A stretch of 64,000 nucleotides of DNA from Paludibacterium purpuratum (lineage in GTDB: Bacteria; Pseudomonadota; Gammaproteobacteria; Burkholderiales; Chromobacteriaceae), in contig NZ_SNZP01000011.1 in assembly GCF_004363805.1 (NCBI RefSeq), positions 65,594-129,593 of the forward strand, in the 5' to 3' direction. Of the stretch, positions 63,300 to 64,000 are shown piece after piece; within the stretch, counting starts at the first letter, position 1, and each line of letters starts with the position of its first letter. The notes under the pieces are model-generated. The model had not been told where the DNA came from. It did no database searches and worked only from the letters and a program-made list of their open reading frames with translations. Made by a program: the position numbers and the translations under genes.

Positions 63300-63956
63300 A
63301 TGACGATCAAAGCTGTGCTATTCGACCATGACGGAACGCTGGTCGACTCCGAGATCATCCACTATCGACTGTGGTGCGAGGTGCTTGGCGCGCATGACGT
63401 CGAATTGTCGCTGGATGATTATCGACAGCATTATGTCGGCGTGCCGGGCGACGAGAATGCGCGCGACATGGTGCGGCGCTTCGGCTTATCGGCGGCTCCC
63501 GACGCGTTGTTTACCGCCAAGGACGATGCCACCCGGGCCTATTTGCATGCGCGTGCTTTTCCCTTGATGCCCGGTGTGCCGGAAGTGCTGCAAGCCTGCC
63601 GCCGCCGGCGCTGCGATTTGGCGGTGGTGACCGGTGCCAACGCTCAAGGGGTGACGGCCTCGTTGCGCGAACACAACTGCTTTGCGCACTTCGCCACGAT
63701 GGTGACGCGCGACGACGTGGCCTATAGCAAGCCCGAACCGGATGTTTATCTGTTGGCACTGGAACGTTTGGAACTACTGCCGTCCGAGTGCGTGGCGGTC
63801 GAGGATACCGAAGCCGGTCTGCAAGCCGCGCTGGCGGCTGGTTTGCGCTGTGTGGCGGTACCGACCGATCTGTCGCGCGAACAGGACTTCACCGGTGCCT
63901 CGGCCCGTTGCGACAGTCTGATGGATGCCTGGGCGTGGATCGATCGCCAGGACTGA
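63300..63956 (+). CDS. HAD-superfamily phosphatase (beta-phosphoglucomutase/phosphoglycolate phosphatase-like)
   Basis: 218 residues. HAD motif I AVLFDHDGTLVDSE (nucleophile Asp and acid/base Asp), a helical cap of subfamily IA (VLGAHDVELSLDDYRQHYVG), motif II LAVVTGAN, motif III Lys in YSKPEPDVYLLALE, motif IV VAVEDTEAGLQAALAAGLRC. The substrate is not clear; sugar phosphates are typical. Separated from the MarC gene by a terminator and an AT-rich promoter-like stretch (63220-63299). Confidence 0.92.
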   Translation: MTIKAVLFDHDGTLVDSEIIHYRLWCEVLGAHDVELSLDDYRQHYVGVPGDENARDMVRRFGLSAAPDALFTAKDDATRAYLHARAFPLMPGVPEVLQACRRRRCDLAVVTGANAQGVTASLREHNCFAHFATMVTRDDVAYSKPEPDVYLLALERLELLPSECVAVEDTEAGLQAALAAGLRCVAVPTDLSREQDFTGASARCDSLMDAWAWIDRQD

Positions 63957-63963
63957 CCTGGGA

Positions 63964-63986
63964 AAGCCGCAGTACGACCGCGGCTT
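63964..63986 (+). terminator. Possible terminator after the HAD gene, near the window end
   Basis: AAGCCGC (63964-63970) / GCGGCTT (63980-63986) with a 9-base loop, 8 bases after the stop. The T-run is weak (TTCCTCC). Confidence 0.5.
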
Positions 63987-64000
63987 CCTCCGATCAATCG

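Overview
The window is a high-GC chromosomal segment from a betaproteobacterium, most likely of the order Neisseriales (Chromobacteriaceae-like). The main grounds are gene order: a hemC-hemD-hemX-hemY cluster divergent from ppc; an Entner-Doudoroff block edd-eda divergent from zwf-pgl-glk-hexR-pgi, the layout known from Neisseria and Chromobacterium; and cytochrome c4 - resB - resC(ccsA) divergent from engB. The assignment is by recalled synteny and family resemblance, not by a database search. I saw no rRNA, tRNA, CRISPR array, complete insertion sequence or prophage.

Layout. 1-8.5 kb: the 3' end of a short-chain dehydrogenase-like gene lacking the catalytic Tyr/Lys, a chemoreceptor, a PFK-family phosphofructokinase with a mixed phospho-donor signature, a nucleoside phosphorylase, a divergent TetR/metallo-hydrolase pair with a palindromic operator, a LysE-type exporter, the remains of a higB toxin next to an intact higA antitoxin, and a LysR regulator. 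8.5-12.7 kb: glmS, an Lrp/AsnC regulator behind two palindromes, and an XRE/MmyB-type regulator divergent from a methyltransferase. 12.7-21 kb: haem operon, ppc, argH. 21-29 kb: an mdlA-mdlB heterodimeric ABC exporter with a small predicted envelope protein, a DeoR/GlpR-type regulator, an RNase II-family enzyme and an HDOD protein.

29-37.6 kb: central carbon block. edd-eda and zwf-pgl-glk-hexR-pgi diverge from a 239-bp region with two similar HexR-type operators, one at each promoter. The hexR gene lies in the operon it is expected to control, so the block looks like a self-contained regulon for glucose through 6-phosphogluconate and KDPG. 37.9-44 kb: a two-partner secretion pair, a TpsB pore and a 1455-residue FHA-like TpsA exoprotein with no recognisable C-terminal toxin or immunity gene.

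44-52 kb: a YcbL-like hydrolase, a GIY-YIG protein, System II cytochrome c maturation (ccsA/resC, resB) with cytochrome c4, engB, rlpA, trmL and comF. 52-58.9 kb: biotin genes bioB, bioF, bioH and bioC, with a 941-residue GGDEF-EAL protein between bioF and bioH and translationally coupled to bioH. 58.9-64 kb: a patatin-like lipoprotein, a glutathione transferase, dinB, a PCu(A)C copper chaperone, a MarC-family membrane protein and a HAD phosphatase.

Small dispersed palindromes with a GTAG head (near 4.5, 28.1, 33.4 and 44.05 kb) look like REP elements. Many transcription units end in clear hairpin terminators.
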